Notes under the pieces: generated by a model | The model's input: the letters and a program-made list of their open reading frames with translations, nothing else | Told to the model about the DNA's origin: nothing | Databases searched by the model: none | Shown here: in pieces, positions 61,798-64,000 of the stretch | Layout: each line of letters begins with the position of its first letter | How positions within the stretch are numbered: the first letter of the stretch is position 1 | Origin: an uncultured Flavobacteriaceae bacterium | Lineage (GTDB): Bacteria; Bacteroidota; Bacteroidia; Flavobacteriales; Flavobacteriaceae | Assembly: GCA_947501845.1 (NCBI GenBank) | Contig: CANMXP010000003.1 | Span: 310,001-374,000 of the forward strand | Reading direction: 5' to 3' | DNA: 64,000 nt | Translations under genes and position numbers: made by a program

Positions 61798-63165
61798 ATG
61801 TCAAATTTATCAAGACGGTCTTTTTTGAAATCCGCATCAGTGGCTTCAGCTGGAGTATTAATAATACCTAGTTTATTAAGCTTTTCACCTAATAGCAAAT
61901 TAAATATAGCTGTTATTGGTGTTGGGCATAGAGCGGGATATAATATGAGGCAAGTAGCAAAAGGAAACAATATTGTGGCTTTATGCGATGTTGATGATAA
62001 TTTTTTGCAAAAGGCAGCTAAGTCATTTCCCAATGCTAAGACATTTAAAGATTTTAGGGTCATGTTGGATAAGGTGGCCAATGAAATTGATGCAGTGGTT
62101 ATCTCGACTCCAGATCATACGCATTTTCCAGCAACAATGGCAGCTATGCAATTGGGTAAACATGTATTCGTAGAAAAACCATTGGCACATAATATATGGG
62201 AACTACGTACTTTAAAAAAAGCTGCTAAGTACTATAAAATCGTATCTCAAATGGGGAACCAGGGGCACACAACTCATGGTATTCGCTTAGTAAAAGAATG
62301 GTATGATACTGGTGTTTTAGGAGATGTTAAAGAAGTTCATGCATGGCGTGGTGTAAATACATTTAGACCAGGCTATTATTTTACCAAGCCAGCTAGTTTT
62401 CCTCCTCCTAAAAATTCTACTCCAAATAATTTAGATTGGGACTTATGGCAGGGACCAGTAACGGAAAGACCCTTTAATAAAGCCTATGCTCCAAAATCTT
62501 GGCGTGGTTTTTATGATTACGGAAGTGGTCAGTTAGGTGATTGGGCTTGTCATACTATGGATGCGCCTTATTGGGCATTAAATTTGGGGCAACCCACCAA
62601 AGTAAAAGGAGAAATACCTGAAGGCAGTTTTAATGATCGAAATTTTATGCCGGATTCTTCTACGGTTACTTATAAATTTCCTAAACGGGGGACGAAACCC
62701 TCTGTAACTTTAAAATGGCACGAAGGTTTTAGTGCTCCCAATATTAAAATAAGACCAGAATGGGGTGCTAGTAAGTTGCCTGCAAATGGCGGTATGATTA
62801 TGATTGGAAGCAAAAATACACTTATTACAGGTGCCAGACCAGAGCAACCAAAATTGTTGGTTCCTGAAGAAGAATGGCAGACATTTTTAGCAAATGCGCC
62901 AGAGCAAACCATTCCTAGAATTGAAGAAAATAATCCACATAAAGAATGGATAGATGCTATAAAAAATGAAACATTGCCAGGGTCTAATTTTGATTATGCA
63001 GCAGATTTGACCGAAATGGCTCTTGTAGGTGTTATTGCACAGCGTTTTGGTGGTACTGTACGATATGATGCGAAAAAAATGAAGATAAAAAATCGTAAAG
63101 AATTAAATGCATACATTAAAGAACCAGTAAGAGATGGCTGGGCTTATGGGGAGAATCTTTGGTAA
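61798..63165 (+). CDS. Exported Gfo/Idh/MocA oxidoreductase, last gene of the operon
   Basis: A 455-residue protein with Tat-like N-terminus SNLSRRSFLKSASVASAGVL. Rossmann motif AVIGVGHRAGYNMRQ, STPDHTHFPATMA, catalytic Lys in VFVEKPLAHN, later MGNQGHTTHGIRLVKEW and YDYGSGQLGDWACHTMD. Close in length and motifs to the 448-residue protein at 42764-44110. It probably acts on a sugar in the periplasm with a bound cofactor. A 21-bp perfect terminator stem follows at 63222-63267. Confidence 0.88.
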   Translation: MSNLSRRSFLKSASVASAGVLIIPSLLSFSPNSKLNIAVIGVGHRAGYNMRQVAKGNNIVALCDVDDNFLQKAAKSFPNAKTFKDFRVMLDKVANEIDAVVISTPDHTHFPATMAAMQLGKHVFVEKPLAHNIWELRTLKKAAKYYKIVSQMGNQGHTTHGIRLVKEWYDTGVLGDVKEVHAWRGVNTFRPGYYFTKPASFPPPKNSTPNNLDWDLWQGPVTERPFNKAYAPKSWRGFYDYGSGQLGDWACHTMDAPYWALNLGQPTKVKGEIPEGSFNDRNFMPDSSTVTYKFPKRGTKPSVTLKWHEGFSAPNIKIRPEWGASKLPANGGMIMIGSKNTLITGARPEQPKLLVPEEEWQTFLANAPEQTIPRIEENNPHKEWIDAIKNETLPGSNFDYAADLTEMALVGVIAQRFGGTVRYDAKKMKIKNRKELNAYIKEPVRDGWAYGENLW

Positions 63166-63221
63166 AGGACATTATAGAAAACTTTGCGTTTCTTTAAGTT
63201 TACAATAAACGCTTCATAAAA

Positions 63222-63267
63222 AATAAAACAGGTATCACTCTAGATTTAGAGTGATACCTGTTTTATT
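63222..63267. terminator. Terminator after the sugar-oxidation operon
   Basis: A perfect 21-bp inverted repeat (63222-63242 and 63247-63267, core ACAGGTATCACTCTA) with a 4-base GATT loop and T-rich flank. It can work in both directions. Confidence 0.9.
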
Positions 63268-63420
63268 AGTTGACATTAGTCTTTTTGTACTTTCAAAAAG
63301 AAGTGTTAAAAACTGAATATTTAAAAACAAAACCATTGTTATTCTAGGAAATTAATAATTTTCAGTAAATAGTTGTTGTTTTCCTCTAGGTTTTTAAAAA
63401 TAAAGTTTTAGCTTTACAGC

Positions 63421-63489
63421 ATGAAAAATCTAAAAAATAAAATACGTTGCTCTGTTCCCAGTTTGCCCGCACGCCGTCGCTGCATATAG
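63421..63489 (+). CDS. Possible Arg-containing leader peptide (first of two)
   Basis: A 22-codon frame beginning ATGAAAAATC at 63421 and ending TAG at 63489. It has one Arg at position 9 and three consecutive Arg (CGC CGT CGC) at 18-20, just before the stop. Local GC is far higher than the surroundings. It could be a leader peptide for the arginine operon, but the opposite strand is also open over the same bases (63414-63554), so this call is weak. Confidence 0.3.
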   Translation: MKNLKNKIRCSVPSLPARRRCI

Positions 63490-63597
63490 TCTTTCTTGTC
63501 CGCAAACTCAAAACGTAATTTTAATTTTTTCATAGTGTCTAAAACATATTTCATAGTATTTCAAAATTCAGTTAATTTCTTAGTTAACACATATATT

Positions 63598-63627
63598 ATG
63601 CGCCGTATTTTTCCGCGTCGCCCGTAA
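63598..63627 (+). CDS. Probable arginine-operon leader peptide
   Basis: A nine-codon frame, MRRIFPRRP, then TAA. Four of nine codons are Arg (CGC and CGT), which is unusual in this AT-rich genome. It lies 84 bases before the acetyltransferase gene. An arginine-rich leader would make the ribosome stall when Arg-tRNA is short, as in other amino-acid attenuators. The following RNA can fold (CGCCC/GGGTG around the stop; GAACT/AGTTC at about 63646-63665). I see no clear T-run terminator. Confidence 0.55.
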   Translation: MRRIFPRRP

Positions 63628-63711
63628 GGGTGTACTTCTATTTTTGAACTAGGTGAGTCCAGTTCAGCAATCAAAAAAGGTTAAAGTTCAAATTAAAATA
63701 GATCCAAATAA

Positions 63712-64000
63712 ATGGAGATTGTAATTGCTAATAAATCACATACTAAATACGCAGAAATTATCTGCGAAACCATTGCAGAGTCAGCAAAAGTTAGAGGTAC
63801 TGGTATAGCTAAGCGTACACCAGAGTATGTTTCGACTAAAATGGAAAATGGAAATGCTGTTATTGCTTTAGATGGTGATGTATTTGCTGGTTTTTGTTAT
63901 ATAGAACTTTGGGGGCATGGCAAGTTTGTTGCTAATTCAGGTTTAATTGTACATCCAAATTATAGAGGCAAAGGCTTGGCTAAAAAGATAAAGCATAAAG
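63712..64000 (+). CDS. GNAT-family N-acetyltransferase, partial at the right edge
   Basis: The first 96 residues of a GNAT fold protein: MEIVIANKSHTKYAEIICET, then GNAVIALDGDVFAGFCYIEL, VANSGLIVHPNYRGKGLAKK with the acetyl-CoA P-loop HPNYRGKGLA. In Bacteroidota a protein like this often leads the arginine biosynthesis cluster before argG, where it may act as an amino-acid N-acyltransferase. The Arg-rich leader upstream supports an arginine role. The C-terminus is outside the window. Confidence 0.82.
   Translation, partial: MEIVIANKSHTKYAEIICETIAESAKVRGTGIAKRTPEYVSTKMENGNAVIALDGDVFAGFCYIELWGHGKFVANSGLIVHPNYRGKGLAKKIKHK

Overview
The window looks like chromosome from a member of the Flavobacteriaceae (Bacteroidota). 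The DNA is AT-rich. Several genes have the Bacteroidota promoter pattern TTG, 18-23 bases, TAnnTTTG. The gene families are typical of the group: DUF4249 protein with a TonB receptor, a GLPGLI protein, DnaE fused to a DnaQ-type exonuclease, and S16 with a long acidic tail. No prophage, insertion sequence or CRISPR array was seen. Two tRNA genes (Asp-GTC and Tyr-GTA) are present.

Region 1 (1-16.2 kb) is mostly housekeeping: a partial unknown gene, a glutaryl-CoA-type acyl-CoA dehydrogenase, trmN6, rimM, rpsP, a lactonase-like propeller, dnaE, a three-gene SRPBCC/ArsR operon with two palindromic operators, trxA, a ClpP paralogue, a DUF58 protein, tRNA-Asp, a decayed metallo-beta-lactamase gene and a YegP protein. 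Region 2 (16.4-29.2 kb) carries two outer-membrane sets. The first is a secreted protein, a TonB receptor, DUF4249 and an MG2-like protein. The second is GLPGLI with an outer-membrane barrel protein. A deoxynucleoside kinase and a secreted partner lie between them.

Region 3 (29.2-41.5 kb) holds tRNA-Tyr, a WGR plus leucine-rich-repeat protein, metK behind a SAM-II-like riboswitch with a long insertion, and the isoleucine/valine operon ilvD-ilvB-ilvN-ilvC-ilvA. A 20-residue leader peptide rich in Ile and Val and an intrinsic terminator precede the operon, which is a classical attenuator layout.

Region 4 (41.5-63.2 kb) is the most interesting part. It has four Gfo/Idh/MocA oxidoreductases, three DUF1080 (3-keto-disaccharide hydrolase) proteins, three xylose-isomerase-like TIM barrels, two tandem pairs of GMC flavoprotein dehydrogenase plus gluconate-2-dehydrogenase subunit 3, an AraC regulator and an MFS sugar permease. 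Most of these carry Tat-like or lipoprotein signals, but the MFS protein, one Gfo protein and one TIM barrel do not. The set fits a pathway that oxidises glycosides at C3, cleaves the keto-glycoside outside the cytoplasm, imports the product and reduces or isomerises it inside. There is no SusC/SusD pair, no ordinary glycoside hydrolase and no cytochrome c. GapN and a lipoprotein azurin sit inside this region.

The right edge starts an acetyltransferase gene that I infer belongs to an arginine operon, because a nine-codon leader with four Arg codons lies just upstream. Short palindromes of one type (core ATTCCTGCGAA) occur singly and as inverted pairs, resembling REP/REPIN elements.
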